Source of the DNA: a virus
IMG/VR virus record: IMGVR_UViG_3300011118_002165
Location: 1-58,632 of that record
Reading direction: 5' to 3' (one strand)
DNA: 58,632 bases
Each line of letters starts with the position of its first letter. The stretch's first letter is position 1. Shown here in pieces: positions 16,344-24,109 of this stretch. Both the position numbers and the translations under genes were made by a program. Below the pieces are notes generated by a model, which saw nothing but the letters and a program-made list of their open reading frames with translations, did not search any database and was not told where the DNA came from.

Positions 16344-18302
16344 CTACGCGAACGACGAGCCGCCAAAGTCCTCCAGCAGCTCGCGCATCTTGCGGGTGTT
16401 CTTCTCCGTCCCTTCGGAGGCAACGGCGGTGCGTTCCATCGCCGAGCCCGCGCCGAAGCCCGACAGCCCGGCGGCGGCGTTGAACGTGCCGCGGACGGAA
16501 CGCTTGAGTTGGTCGCCCAACCCACCCGCTGCCGCTCGGATACGATTCAGCAGGTCGTCGGGCCCTTCGAGCTTGCCCGGCCCGGAGTCGGCATCTTCCT
16601 TCGCCTGGCGTTTGCCACGGGCATCGGCGAGGGCCTGCTTCCATTCGTCGCGGGCCGAGGCGAGCTCATCTTCCGCCGCCTTCATCCGATCGCGGTACTC
16701 GTCGGCCATCTCGTCGCGTTTGCGCTGGTGGGCCTGGCCGATCTGGAGCATCCGGGCCTGATGGCGGCGTTCTTCGGCTTCGCGCTTTTGCTCCCGCTGC
16801 TTCTCACGCTGGGCGATGGCGCGAGCCTGGTCACTGTCGATCCGGGCGATCGCCGCGTCCTTGGCCTTGTCGATCTGTGCGTACTCGGCATCGACGTTCA
16901 CCGAGTCGTCGAACAGGCTCTTGATCCAGGTCCACGCCTTCTGCGCCGCCGCCGACATCTGGTGCCAGGTGCGCTTGAAGAAGCCGACGAATCGGCTCCA
17001 CGTCTTCGACAGGAAGCTGGTGGTCTCGATCCAGCCGATCTCCAGCCCGTGCCAGATCAATTCCCCGAGCGCCAGCGCGCCGTACCATGTGCCGTAGACG
17101 AGCTTCAGGAAACCGTGCTTGAAGCCCAGCCACACGTCGAGCAGTGCCTGCACGCCGCGCTTCCACTGGACCTTCAGCGTCAGCCAGAGGATCTTCGCCG
17201 CCAAGCCGAGGTCGCCGGCGGCGAGCGCGTCGCCGATGCCCTGGTAGGCCGCGAGCGCGTCGTCCTTCAGCGTGGCGAACTTGCCGCCCAGCCAGTCCAG
17301 GGCCTTGCCGCCGGCCTCGGTCGAGGTCAGCAGGTACGCGCCCAGCGCCCCGACGGCGGTGATGACCATGACGATGGGAATCAACAGCCCGCCGAGGACC
17401 GTCGAGGCCACGCCGATCAGGCTGGAAAACAGCGTGACGGCCTTGCCCACGCCGACCAGCGCCGCCCCGGCGGCGACGACGCCGGCGGCGAGCTGTGCCA
17501 GCGAGACGATCAGGCCGCGGTTCTGCCCGATCCACGAGATGGCGGCCGACGCCCAGGCTGCCATGCCCTCGCCGATCTCGGTAAGGGCAGGCGCCAGCGC
17601 CGCCCCGACCTGGAAGACGACCATCTTGAGGACCTTCCAGAGTTTGTCGAAGGCGTCGGTGAGGTCCTCGGCTGCCTTGGCGTCTTTGCCGCTCATCGTC
17701 AGCCCTAGCCGTCGGGCCTCGGCCTGCATGGCCTCGATGCCCTTGGCGCCCTGGGCGAACATCGGCAGCAGGTTCGTACCCGTCCTGCCGAACAGCGACA
17801 TGGCGATGGCCGCCTTCTTGGTTGGATCGTCGATCTTCGAGATCGCCTCGGCCAGCAGCTTGAACTGCTGTTCGGGCGAGAGGCCGTCGAGGTCCTCGAA
17901 CCGCAGGCCCAGGTCAGCCAGGGCGTCGGTCTGGGTGGACAGGCCGCGGCCGGCGTCGTAGATCGACCGCTGCATCTTGCGGAAGGCCATCTCCAGCGAC
18001 GCGAACTCCGTTCCCGTCTGGCTGGCGACGAACCGCAGTTCCGAGAGCGTCTCGACCGACAGGCCCGTGCGCTTGGCCATCTTCGCGACCTGGTCACCCA
18101 TCTTCGCGAACGACTTAGCCGCCACGACGGCCGGGGCCGCGAAGGCGCTGCCGACGGCGAGAATGCGCGTGCCCCAGCGGGTCACGCCGGCTCCGAAGGC
18201 CCTCAGCCGGGCCTGGGCGCGCTTGAGCCCGGCCGTGAGCTTGTCGCCCACGCCGAGCTCGACGTACGCCCGCCCAGCCTTGATGCCCGTCGTGTTCGCC
18301 AC
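16344..18302 (-). CDS. Phage tail tape measure protein
   Basis: The 652-aa protein sets tail length during assembly. The N-terminus shows the classic tape-measure core (RAYVELGVGDKLTAGLKRAQ; GDQVAKMAKRTGLSVETLS; SLFGRTGTNLLPMFAQGAKG), followed by a hydrophobic membrane-like middle (about 260-345 with three hydrophobic stretches) and a long Lys/Glu/Arg coiled coil near 480-570. At roughly 1.5 angstrom per residue it would specify a tail of about 100 nm. It starts at a GTG preceded by GAGGA. It is short relative to many siphovirus tape measures but complete. Confidence 0.9.
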   Translation of the reverse strand: MANTTGIKAGRAYVELGVGDKLTAGLKRAQARLRAFGAGVTRWGTRILAVGSAFAAPAVVAAKSFAKMGDQVAKMAKRTGLSVETLSELRFVASQTGTEFASLEMAFRKMQRSIYDAGRGLSTQTDALADLGLRFEDLDGLSPEQQFKLLAEAISKIDDPTKKAAIAMSLFGRTGTNLLPMFAQGAKGIEAMQAEARRLGLTMSGKDAKAAEDLTDAFDKLWKVLKMVVFQVGAALAPALTEIGEGMAAWASAAISWIGQNRGLIVSLAQLAAGVVAAGAALVGVGKAVTLFSSLIGVASTVLGGLLIPIVMVITAVGALGAYLLTSTEAGGKALDWLGGKFATLKDDALAAYQGIGDALAAGDLGLAAKILWLTLKVQWKRGVQALLDVWLGFKHGFLKLVYGTWYGALALGELIWHGLEIGWIETTSFLSKTWSRFVGFFKRTWHQMSAAAQKAWTWIKSLFDDSVNVDAEYAQIDKAKDAAIARIDSDQARAIAQREKQREQKREAEERRHQARMLQIGQAHQRKRDEMADEYRDRMKAAEDELASARDEWKQALADARGKRQAKEDADSGPGKLEGPDDLLNRIRAAAGGLGDQLKRSVRGTFNAAAGLSGFGAGSAMERTAVASEGTEKNTRKMRELLEDFGGSSFA

Positions 18303-18305
18303 GGA

Positions 18306-18548
18306 TCAGTCCTCGTACGCCACGCGGATGTTCTCGCGGTCGACCGCCGCGACGAACCGCCAGACGGCCCGCCGGGCGCCCGCCTTGCGGGTATACGCCT
18401 CTCCGCCGTCGGCAACGATCCGGCCGTTGGCCCGTACGGCGCGCCATCGCCAGCCGTCGGCGGCGCGGTAGATGCGGAAGGTGGTCGTCGTCAGTCGCGC
18501 GGGCCTCGGGGCCCGCTGGCGGTCGGCTTCGGTGAGTGTCTGCGTCAT
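18306..18548 (-). CDS. Small DUF1508-like protein in the tail operon
   Basis: An 80-aa protein whose core (TTFRIYRAADGWRWRAVRANGRIVADGGEAYTRK in outline) has the two-strand plus helix pattern of the YegP/DUF1508 domain: an aromatic strand, N-G-[RQ]-I-[VI]-A-x-G-E and a helix with alternating Arg/Ala. The ATG at 18548 follows GAGGAAGG; an upstream GTG at 18560 overlaps the previous stop codon as GTGA and is an alternative. Role in the virion unknown; it is encoded between the gp10-like tail protein and the tape measure. Confidence 0.65.
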   Translation of the reverse strand: MTQTLTEADRQRAPRPARLTTTTFRIYRAADGWRWRAVRANGRIVADGGEAYTRKAGARRAVWRFVAAVDRENIRVAYED

Positions 18549-18556
18549 GGCCTTCC

Positions 18557-18991
18557 TCACTTCACGGAGTCCTTCCAGAGCTTCGGGAACTTCGGGGCTT
18601 CCTTCGCCAGGGCGGGCCCCATGAACGGGTGCGCCCTGATCCGGACGCGGCGCTTCCGGCGGCGCCGGCGCGTGCCTTCCACGACCACCGTCATTCCGCC
18701 GTGTTCCAGGGCGGCCGGAGCCGTGCCGGCCTTCTGGTTCAGCCGCATCGGCCCGACGACGACGGTCTTCCGCGCCGCGTCGTAGCCGAAGAAGATGAAC
18801 CGGCGCAACAGGCCCGTATGGGAGCTGGGCGGCTGGCCCGGCGGCGATGCGGCCTTGCGCTTGCGGATGCTGTGCTTCGCCGTGGTGCGGATGAAGGCGC
18901 CAGCCCTGGACAGGTTCTTCCGGTTGGCCCGGTCGGCAGCGCGGAGGACCACCTTCCGATCGAAGAACATCTCCAAGCTGACGGTCTTCAT
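18557..18991 (-). CDS. HK97 gp10-like tail completion protein
   Basis: The 144-aa basic protein has the signature of gp10-family/minor tail proteins: an N-terminal helix (MKTVSLEMFFDRKVVLRAAD), the motif SPPGQPPSSHTGLLRR, a strand with VVVGP and a C-terminal ALEHGG followed by RIRAHPFMGPAL. Such proteins act at the head-tail interface or tail terminator. A run of ten arginine/lysine residues (RRRRRKRRVR) is unusual. The ATG at 18991 is chosen; a TTG at 19015 would add eight residues and overlap the upstream gene. Unlike in most siphoviruses it is located directly before the tape measure rather than next to the neck genes. Confidence 0.7.
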   Translation of the reverse strand: MKTVSLEMFFDRKVVLRAADRANRKNLSRAGAFIRTTAKHSIRKRKAASPPGQPPSSHTGLLRRFIFFGYDAARKTVVVGPMRLNQKAGTAPAALEHGGMTVVVEGTRRRRRKRRVRIRAHPFMGPALAKEAPKFPKLWKDSVK

Positions 18992-19007
18992 CCGCAGCAC
19001 GGCAGGA

Positions 19008-19745
19008 TCATCCAACCCCGGCCTTGGCCTTCGTCTTGGTGATCGTGTCCTTCACCGTGCCGTACTGGCCCGTGGCGGTCGCGGCGCTGGCGATGGAGCC
19101 CTTTACGGCTGCCTGCGCGTCGGCAGGGGCGGCCTCCACGCCGCGGACGATCGCCGACAGGGCGGCCTTGGCCTTGCCGGCGAACTTGGCGTCCACCAGC
19201 CACCAGATGCCGACGCCCGCCACGGCGACCAGCGCGACCAGCAGCACCCAGGGGTAGACCTCGAACAGCACGCCGGCGGCGACCAGGGCGCCACCGCCCC
19301 CGGCGACTGCAAGCCCGAGCGTCACGCGCTTGGCCCATACGGCCAGAACGATGCCGGCGAGAACGGCCACGCCGCCCATCATGCACAGCAGGACCGGCCC
19401 GCGCCGCACCGCGTCGGTGATGCTCTCCATCCCGCCGCCGCTGAACGAACCGCCGCCGCCCTCGACCTCCACGCCGTCGCTTCGGAAGTCCGGCAGCTCG
19501 ATGCCGTCGGCCTGGAAAGGCTTGATGGCCGAGACCGTCTTCGCCGGGTCACTGCCCCACGGCGGGGCGATCACCGTTGTCTCCCGCCGGTACGTTCCGC
19601 CGTCGGCATCGTACGTCACGGCACTGCGGGCCGGCGTGATCTGCACCTTGCCGTCCTTTGCCGGGGCCGGCGCGTCCGCCCCCGGGCACGTCATCGCCAT
19701 CAGCGACACGACCAGCACCGCGATGATCCACGTTCCTGCCTTCAT
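19008..19745 (-). CDS. Membrane protein with signal peptide, encoded inside the tail operon
   Basis: A 245-aa protein with a cleavable-looking N-terminal signal (MKAGTWIIAVLVVSLMAM), a polar extracytoplasmic domain of about 95 residues and then three closely packed hydrophobic segments (GPVLLCMMGGVAVLAGIVLA; GLAVAGGGGALVAAGVLF; WVLLVALVAVAGVGIWWLV), ending with an alanine/lysine-rich tail. I recognise no family. The longer upstream reading frame is arginine-rich and overlaps the lipoprotein gene, so the ATG at 19745 is taken as start. Together with the preceding lipoprotein it forms a membrane pair between chaperone and tape-measure genes; lysis, superinfection exclusion or DNA injection are possible roles. 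Confidence 0.7.
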   Translation of the reverse strand: MKAGTWIIAVLVVSLMAMTCPGADAPAPAKDGKVQITPARSAVTYDADGGTYRRETTVIAPPWGSDPAKTVSAIKPFQADGIELPDFRSDGVEVEGGGGSFSGGGMESITDAVRRGPVLLCMMGGVAVLAGIVLAVWAKRVTLGLAVAGGGGALVAAGVLFEVYPWVLLVALVAVAGVGIWWLVDAKFAGKAKAALSAIVRGVEAAPADAQAAVKGSIASAATATGQYGTVKDTITKTKAKAGVG

Positions 19746-19780
19746 AGCTCTGCGTCTCCTTCCGTGGTTTGCAGGGGTAC

Positions 19781-20008
19781 TCACTTGATCTTGACGCGGG
19801 CGTACACCGTCTCGGTGTGCTCGGCGCCATCGGCGTCCACCCACCGGCCGGCGCCGACGGGCATGTAGCGGAAGCGCCCGTCCGTCGCCGGCGCGGCCTT
19901 GCTCACGCCCGCCTGGGGGCCATCCCACGCCTCGCTGAACTTCGCCCACTGGCAGCCGACCACCGTCAGCACCAGCAGCACCACCACGACCCATGCGATC
20001 CATCTCAT
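19781..20008 (-). CDS. Small phage lipoprotein
   Basis: A 75-aa protein with a textbook lipoprotein signal: MRW, a hydrophobic core (IAWVVVVLLVLTVVGC) and lipobox VVGC with the cysteine at residue 19, followed by a short polar domain containing several aromatic and charged residues. It begins within the stop of the upstream chaperone frame (20005-20007) and precedes the three-segment membrane protein. Rz1-type spanin partners are small lipoproteins, but this one lacks the usual proline richness, so that role is only a possibility. Confidence 0.75.
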   Translation of the reverse strand: MRWIAWVVVVLLVLTVVGCQWAKFSEAWDGPQAGVSKAAPATDGRFRYMPVGAGRWVDADGAEHTETVYARVKIK

Positions 20009-20427
20009 CTCTGTGGCTCCTTCCTGCTTGGCCTTGCCTTGCCGGCCGGGCCGTCCACGAAGACCGTCTTGAGGATTCCGATGTTGTCCCTTGTGAGGGG
20101 AATGCCTTTGCTGCGCTTGCCGCCGCGCTCGTAGGGGTGGAGCTTGGCGGGGTCGATCATCTTGGTCCGGAACGCGCTGAGCGCCGCGGCCGCGATCGTG
20201 GCCGAGTGATCCCAGAGCCGGCGGTTGCGGCCCTCGGCCATCCACAGCAGCTCGCGGAGGGTCAGGGGTCCTGGATTCGTTCCGACGAAGCCGGCGAGCT
20301 CCCAGACGAGTTGCCACGGGCTGACGTTTCGGCGCCGAGGGCCAGCAGCGCGGCCTCCGCGGCGCGGTCCAACTCCGCGTCGGCCCGGGCGTCCAGCACG
20401 TCCTGTGCTCGGTCGATCAACTTCCAC
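20005..20427 (-). CDS. Tail assembly chaperone, downstream T-like frame (probably expressed by -1 frameshift)
   Basis: From about 20340 this frame encodes a GT-type tail chaperone extension: SPWQLVWELAGFVGTNPGPL then TLRELLWMAEGRNRRLW, a motif found in tail assembly chaperones of siphoviruses. It overlaps the upstream frame (20262-20792) and is in the -1 frame relative to it, the lambda G/GT arrangement. The segment before 20340 is arginine-rich and does not look like a real N-terminus, which argues against independent initiation at the GTG at 20427. I found no canonical X-XXY-YYZ slippery heptamer in the overlap, so the mechanism is unproven. Confidence 0.6.
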   Translation of the reverse strand: MEVDRPSTGRAGRPGRRGVGPRRGGRAAGPRRRNVSPWQLVWELAGFVGTNPGPLTLRELLWMAEGRNRRLWDHSATIAAAALSAFRTKMIDPAKLHPYERGGKRSKGIPLTRDNIGILKTVFVDGPAGKARPSRKEPQR

Positions 20428-20792
20428 GTCGCGTCGATCACCTTGCGTGCCCGCGCCCGGTCGCGCGGGCTCGGGGTAAAATCCGCGAGCTCTTCCAGGA
20501 ACGCCCGCGTCGCGGCATCGATCACGTCGCCGGCCATCGCCCGGCCGAACTGCTCGTCCGTGACGTTGGCTCCGTCGGCCTGGTCCTTGCAGATGACGTA
20601 GAGCACGTCCACCAGCAGGACCGGGTCGGCGATCAACCGATACAGTAGGCCGTTGTCAGGCTTGGCTTCGTCGCCGCCGCTGTCAGAAAGGTCCAGCAGG
20701 TCCACGTTCAGCAGATCGCGGACCTTCTTCACCGCGTAGACGTTCAGCGTGATCGTCCAGGTCCGATTGGCGTTGTCCTTGAAGCTCCTCAT
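20262..20792 (-). CDS. Tail assembly chaperone, upstream G-like frame
   Basis: The 176-aa product begins MRSFKDNANRTWTITLNV, which matches the start of tail chaperone proteins known from planctomycete phages (aromatic TWT strand, then VKKVRDLLNVDLLDL and LYRLIADPVLLVDVLYVICK). It sits directly after the tail tube gene and before the tape measure region, the invariant location of G/GT chaperones, which bind the tape measure and recruit tube subunits. Its C-terminus (GNSSGSSPASSERIQDP) is low-complexity, as expected where an alternative -1 frame product takes over. Confidence 0.7.
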   Translation of the reverse strand: MRSFKDNANRTWTITLNVYAVKKVRDLLNVDLLDLSDSGGDEAKPDNGLLYRLIADPVLLVDVLYVICKDQADGANVTDEQFGRAMAGDVIDAATRAFLEELADFTPSPRDRARARKVIDATWKLIDRAQDVLDARADAELDRAAEAALLALGAETSARGNSSGSSPASSERIQDP

Positions 20793-20795
20793 CGC

Positions 20796-21251
20796 TTAGC
20801 TCCCCGGTACGACGTACCAGTCGGTGAAACTCGACGGCTTCAGCGTGACGCTGACGGTCACCGCCTCCTCCAGCGGCTCGTTCCGCGTGAAGCTGGTCAC
20901 GGAGCAGTTGCTCGCCAGCCCCTGGTTGCCCGCCTCGTCGATCGCGCCGTCCAGGGCCGCGATGGCGATCTCGCCGGCGGCCAGCCAAGCGGCCAGGATG
21001 GCGGCGAAGGCCGCGTCGGAGGGCTTCCAGAGCATCTCGAACTCGATGGTCGCCTCCTTCAGCGTTGCGGCCGTCGCCCGCCAGCCGTTGTTGGCGCGGG
21101 TCGTGACGTCGGCCTCGCCGTTCTCCTGCTGGAGGTTGACGTCCTTGGCGTTGTCGATCTCCGTCCAGCCGGTGCCGTCGGGCGGCCCGGTCAGCAGGGC
21201 CGTCTTGAAGTACAGCTTGCAGTCCATCCCGAGCGTGAAGTTCTCACTCAT
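20796..21251 (-). CDS. Phage major tail tube protein
   Basis: The 151-aa protein follows the siphovirus tail tube pattern: MSENFTLGMDCKLYF, then DNAKDVNLQQENGEADVTTRANNGWRA in outline (the beta-hairpin with TR-xx-GW), then ATIEFEMLWKP, a short helix (AAFAAILAAWLAAGE) and C-terminal strands ending TVSVTLKPSSFTDWYVV. It stacks as hexameric rings to form the tail tube. It lies directly upstream of the tail chaperone gene, 3 nt away. Confidence 0.85.
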   Translation of the reverse strand: MSENFTLGMDCKLYFKTALLTGPPDGTGWTEIDNAKDVNLQQENGEADVTTRANNGWRATAATLKEATIEFEMLWKPSDAAFAAILAAWLAAGEIAIAALDGAIDEAGNQGLASNCSVTSFTRNEPLEEAVTVSVTLKPSSFTDWYVVPGS

Positions 21252-21283
21252 CTCTCAGGCCTCCTTGCCTGTCTGCGTGCCTG

Positions 21284-21535
21284 TCACTTGGCTTGAGCGG
21301 GTTCGCCGGCGGGCTCGGCCGCTTGGAGCTGCGCGAGCTTCGCGGCCAGATCGTCGCGCTCGACCTGGAGCCGGTCGACCTCGCCCTGCTGGGCGGTGAG
21401 CCGGCGGTCGAGGTTCGTCAGAATGCGGCCGAGGGCCACGACGTCCACTTCCTGCTGCCGGGCGTGGACTTCGCGGATGCGAAGCCGCTTGCCCTCGGCG
21501 GTGTCGATGATTTCGGTGGTGACTTCCCTTGCCAT
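21284..21535 (-). CDS. Small coiled-coil protein
   Basis: An 83-aa protein whose C-terminal half is a clear heptad coiled coil (LTAQQGEVDRLQVERDDLAA) followed by an Ala/Glu/Pro tail; the N-terminal half contains the basic segment EGKRLRIREVHARQQEVDVV. It is encoded between the glycosyltransferase-like gene and the tail tube gene. No family recognised; a structural or assembly role is inferred from position only. Confidence 0.55.
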   Translation of the reverse strand: MAREVTTEIIDTAEGKRLRIREVHARQQEVDVVALGRILTNLDRRLTAQQGEVDRLQVERDDLAAKLAQLQAAEPAGEPAQAK

Positions 21536-21547
21536 GGATGCGATCTC

Positions 21548-22087
21548 CTATCTGCGGCCTGGCTTGCCCCCGTGCCCGCACCAGCCGGCGCGGGCGATGG
21601 TGAAGCCGGCCTGCTTGACCTTGTTGGCGAAGTACGCGCACTCGCAGTGCGTCAGGGCTGTTCCATCCGGGGCGTGCCCGAAGGCGAACCACGGCGGGTC
21701 GATCCGCTCGAACACCGGGCGCCGCACCCGCACCAGCCCCATGTGGATCGCGGCCGGGTCGGCCCACGTCTCCATGTGCGGGACGGGGTACTCGCAGCCG
21801 ACCACGTCCGCGTCGGCGGCGAGGAACGGCATCGCCGCGGGGCCGGGGCGCATGTCCCGGTCCATGAAGACGAAGTCCGTGGTCTCAGTCGGGGACTTGA
21901 GCACGAGCTCGCGGACCGACAGGTTCCGCGCCGCGGTCAGGTCGGTGGCGCACAGCGCGAGCACGTTCTTCGGCGGGAGGATGTTGTAGAGCCACGCGGC
22001 CGCCTCCCACGTGATCGCGTGGTCGGGCCAGGTCAGCACGATCGCCCGGGTCTTGGCGGGGTCGATGTTGAGCTTGAGTTTTCGCAT
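21548..22087 (-). CDS. Small GT-A-type glycosyltransferase-like protein
   Basis: The 179-aa protein carries the DxD-type metal/nucleotide-sugar motif in FVFMDRDMRPG, preceded by a Rossmann-like half (TRAIVLTWPDHAITWEAAAW, RNLSVRELVLKSP) and followed by DADVVGCEYP, MGLVRVRRPVFERIDPPWF and a Cys/His-containing segment. This order is that of short family-2-like transferases found in phages. It lacks membrane segments. It lies beside the Cys-rich fibre gene at 22100, so glycosylation of fibre or tail proteins is a reasonable inference; modification of host surface is an alternative. Confidence 0.65.
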   Translation of the reverse strand: MRKLKLNIDPAKTRAIVLTWPDHAITWEAAAWLYNILPPKNVLALCATDLTAARNLSVRELVLKSPTETTDFVFMDRDMRPGPAAMPFLAADADVVGCEYPVPHMETWADPAAIHMGLVRVRRPVFERIDPPWFAFGHAPDGTALTHCECAYFANKVKQAGFTIARAGWCGHGGKPGRR

Positions 22088-22099
22088 TCGGGAGGTCCC

Positions 22100-23167
22100 T
22101 TACACCGAGCCGTCGGCGTTGACGTAGTACCAGGAGCCGTTGCAGTAGAACTCCAGCCGGGAATTGCAGCTGCACCAGCGAAGCTCCCCGTTGGTCGAGC
22201 CGCTGTAGCACGTCGGGATGGTCAGCGGCGTGCACAGCGCCCATAGCGCGTAGGACGAGGAATTGCACAGATACGCGGGGCGATAGGCGCAGGAGTCCCA
22301 GTACAGCTCGCCGTCGTCGTTCCAGGGAATCGAGGTCGGCAGCGGGTTGGTCAGCAGACCGATCTCGTTGCTGCCGCAGTAGAAGGCCGGCCGGTAGTAG
22401 GAGGAATCCCACCACAGTTCGCCGTCGCAGGACCAGTTGTGGTAGTCCGGCAGGTAGAAGGCGTCGCCGAGCTCGTAATAGCCGCTCGACTCCAGGGAGT
22501 CGATTCGCGAGCAGTTGTCTTCGACGCAGGAGCAAACGTCACCGACGGTGCTGCACAAACTGTCAAACTCGTCGTATGTGGCCAGGCAATACGTCGACCC
22601 GCTGCAGTAAAAGGCGGGCCGGTAGTTGCCGGTGTCCCACCACAGCTCACCGTCCTGGCTGTAGGCGTGGCCCGTCGGCAGGTGGAAGTCGCTCCCGAGC
22701 AGATACCCGCTCTCTGTGATGCTCTGCCAGGACCCGTTGTAGAACTGGAGGACGGACGCGGAGCAGCAGTACCGCAGCCCGCCCGCTTCGCTGACCCCGC
22801 AACCGGCGCGAACGACGAAGCCGGCGTTGCCGCACGTGCGGACCTTGCCGGCAAAGTCGAAGCCGCTGCCGCCGTAGCAGAGCTTGCCGCCAGTGATCGA
22901 GGCGTTCAGGAGCTTGGCGTTGCCGATCTGGCCGTCGCTGATGTGCGAGCCAAAGACCTGCCCGGCCCCGATGTGCGCCGCGACGATGGCGCTGTCGGCG
23001 ATGTGGACCGTCTGGACGGCCCCCGCGTCGATCTTCATGTCGGTGACGGCGCCGTTGGCCAGCTTGCATGTGGTGACCGCGCCGTCGCAAAGGTCGATGG
23101 CGACGATGCTGCCGTCGGCCAGTTCGGCCGAGCCGATCACGCCGGTTGCGATGCCCCAGTAGCCCAT
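22100..23167 (-). CDS. Cysteine-rich tail fibre with tandem DGELWWD repeats
   Basis: The 355-aa protein has two repeat regions. Residues 1-95 form a parallel-coil type repeat with I/L-x-D/N-G-A-V every 7-10 residues (ADGSIVAIDLCDGAVTTCKL). Residues 165-355 hold about five copies of a cysteine-rich unit built on DGELWWDSSYYRPAFYC, each with a following S/G-rich turn. More than twenty cysteines are present, exceptional for a cytoplasmically assembled phage protein, and their spacing per repeat suggests disulfide or metal cross-links. The start forms a TAATG junction with the preceding gene. Receptor binding or surface decoration is inferred. Confidence 0.7.
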   Translation of the reverse strand: MGYWGIATGVIGSAELADGSIVAIDLCDGAVTTCKLANGAVTDMKIDAGAVQTVHIADSAIVAAHIGAGQVFGSHISDGQIGNAKLLNASITGGKLCYGGSGFDFAGKVRTCGNAGFVVRAGCGVSEAGGLRYCCSASVLQFYNGSWQSITESGYLLGSDFHLPTGHAYSQDGELWWDTGNYRPAFYCSGSTYCLATYDEFDSLCSTVGDVCSCVEDNCSRIDSLESSGYYELGDAFYLPDYHNWSCDGELWWDSSYYRPAFYCGSNEIGLLTNPLPTSIPWNDDGELYWDSCAYRPAYLCNSSSYALWALCTPLTIPTCYSGSTNGELRWCSCNSRLEFYCNGSWYYVNADGSV

Positions 23168-23421
23168 TACCAGCTCCCGCCGACCACGGTGACCACGTCA
23201 CCGGGCGTGCCCTTGACCTCGATCCCGGCCAAGTCGATGGACCTGAACTGATGCCACTCGCCGGCGACCCAAGGCACGTCGGAGCCGTCATCGCCCTTGA
23301 ACAGCACGTTGCCGCCGTTCGCGGGCGGCGTGGAGATGGTCACCGACGCGACCAGGCTGGATGACACCAGCGGCTGGTACTCGCCCGTGACCGTGATCTT
23401 CCGCATGACGATGTTGTGCAT
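23167..23421 (-). CDS. Small beta-rich head or tail fibre-associated protein
   Basis: An 84-aa beta-rich protein (VTGEYQPLVSSSLVASVTIS, GNVLFKGDDGSDVPWVAGEW) that resembles small modules attaching fibres or decorating virions, for example those with an FxFxxDxG hairpin. Its stop codon overlaps the ATG of the Cys-rich fibre gene (TAATG), so the two are translationally coupled and may form one complex. The ATG at 23421 is used, with an internal ATG at 23406 as alternative. Family not certain. Confidence 0.55.
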   Translation of the reverse strand: MHNIVMRKITVTGEYQPLVSSSLVASVTISTPPANGGNVLFKGDDGSDVPWVAGEWHQFRSIDLAGIEVKGTPGDVVTVVGGSW

Positions 23422-23437
23422 GGTTGCAGTCCTTGCC

Positions 23438-23866
23438 CTACTTCATGGCCCGGTACGTGACGGTCAGCACCGACGTGAACAGCCGCTTCTCGGCCAGATG
23501 CTCGGGCGAGTAGACCGGCTCGTTCGCGGTGCGCACCCACGCGGCGCCGCCCGCGTCGGCCAAGCGATGGCCCTTCAGGAAGGCCGCGATCTCCTCGACG
23601 AGGCCGCACAGGGCGGCGACCTCTGCGTCGAGGTCGCTTCCGAGCTTCTTCTGCACGCCCACATCGACCTGGACGTCGTGTTGGGACAGGCTGCGGGAGG
23701 CGCCCGCGATCTCCACGCCCTTCGGAACGACGGTGACCTTCAGGCCGGCCAGGTCCGCCAGCTCGAAGTCCGGCAGCACCCGCCGCTCGGGCGTGAACTC
23801 CTCCGAAAAGCTGCCGCCGGCCAGTTCGGCCGCCACGGCGTCCGCGATGTCGATCACCAGCGCCAC
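23438..23866 (-). CDS. Tail completion/terminator-like protein
   Basis: A 142-aa protein in the head-tail junction block with the common fold pattern of tail terminators: N-terminal helix (DIADAVAAELAGG), strand LKVTVVPKGVEI, a conserved middle strand (QHDVQVDVGVQKKL), helix (EVAALCGLVEEIAAFLKGH) and final strand LFTSVLTVTYRAMK. The last segment is characteristic of proteins that cap the tail tube and join it to the neck. Translation starts at a GTG behind GGGAGG. Confidence 0.65.
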   Translation of the reverse strand: MALVIDIADAVAAELAGGSFSEEFTPERRVLPDFELADLAGLKVTVVPKGVEIAGASRSLSQHDVQVDVGVQKKLGSDLDAEVAALCGLVEEIAAFLKGHRLADAGGAAWVRTANEPVYSPEHLAEKRLFTSVLTVTYRAMK

Positions 23867-23870
23867 GTTC

Positions 23871-24104
23871 TCAGCCTCCCAGGATCGCCTGCCGGATCGC
23901 CATCACGATGAGTGTCACGAGGGCGCCCACCACCAGCCACACGATGCGCCGGCGGACGGCCTCGGCGGCCTCGATCCGGTCCAGACGGCGCTGGATGCCG
24001 GGCTTGCCGTTGCCTCGGATCGCCTCGTCCAGCCGGTCGAGCTTCGCGTGAATCTCAGCGAACTCGCCCTTGCACACGTTCTCGTACTGGTCACTCGGGC
24101 ACAT
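23871..24104 (-). CDS. Small holin/XhlA-like membrane protein
   Basis: The 77-aa protein has an amphipathic coiled-coil N-terminal part (EFAEIHAKLDRLDEAIRGN, GIQRRLDRIEAAEAVRRR) followed by one strong transmembrane helix (IVWLVVGALVTLIVMAI). This is the architecture of XhlA-type and related phage membrane proteins that assist lysis. It is the only holin-like candidate in the phage, and it lies unusually within the neck gene block. No endolysin gene is next to it. Start chosen at the ATG directly before the acidic helix. Confidence 0.55.
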   Translation of the reverse strand: MCPSDQYENVCKGEFAEIHAKLDRLDEAIRGNGKPGIQRRLDRIEAAEAVRRRIVWLVVGALVTLIVMAIRQAILGG

Positions 24105-24109
24105 GGCCT

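Noticed and set aside
12211-17708. Long + strand open frames (up to 951 codons) opposite the tail genes
   Set aside because: Mirror images of the tape measure and fibre genes in GC-rich DNA; proteins are Arg/Val/Gly-rich without domains.
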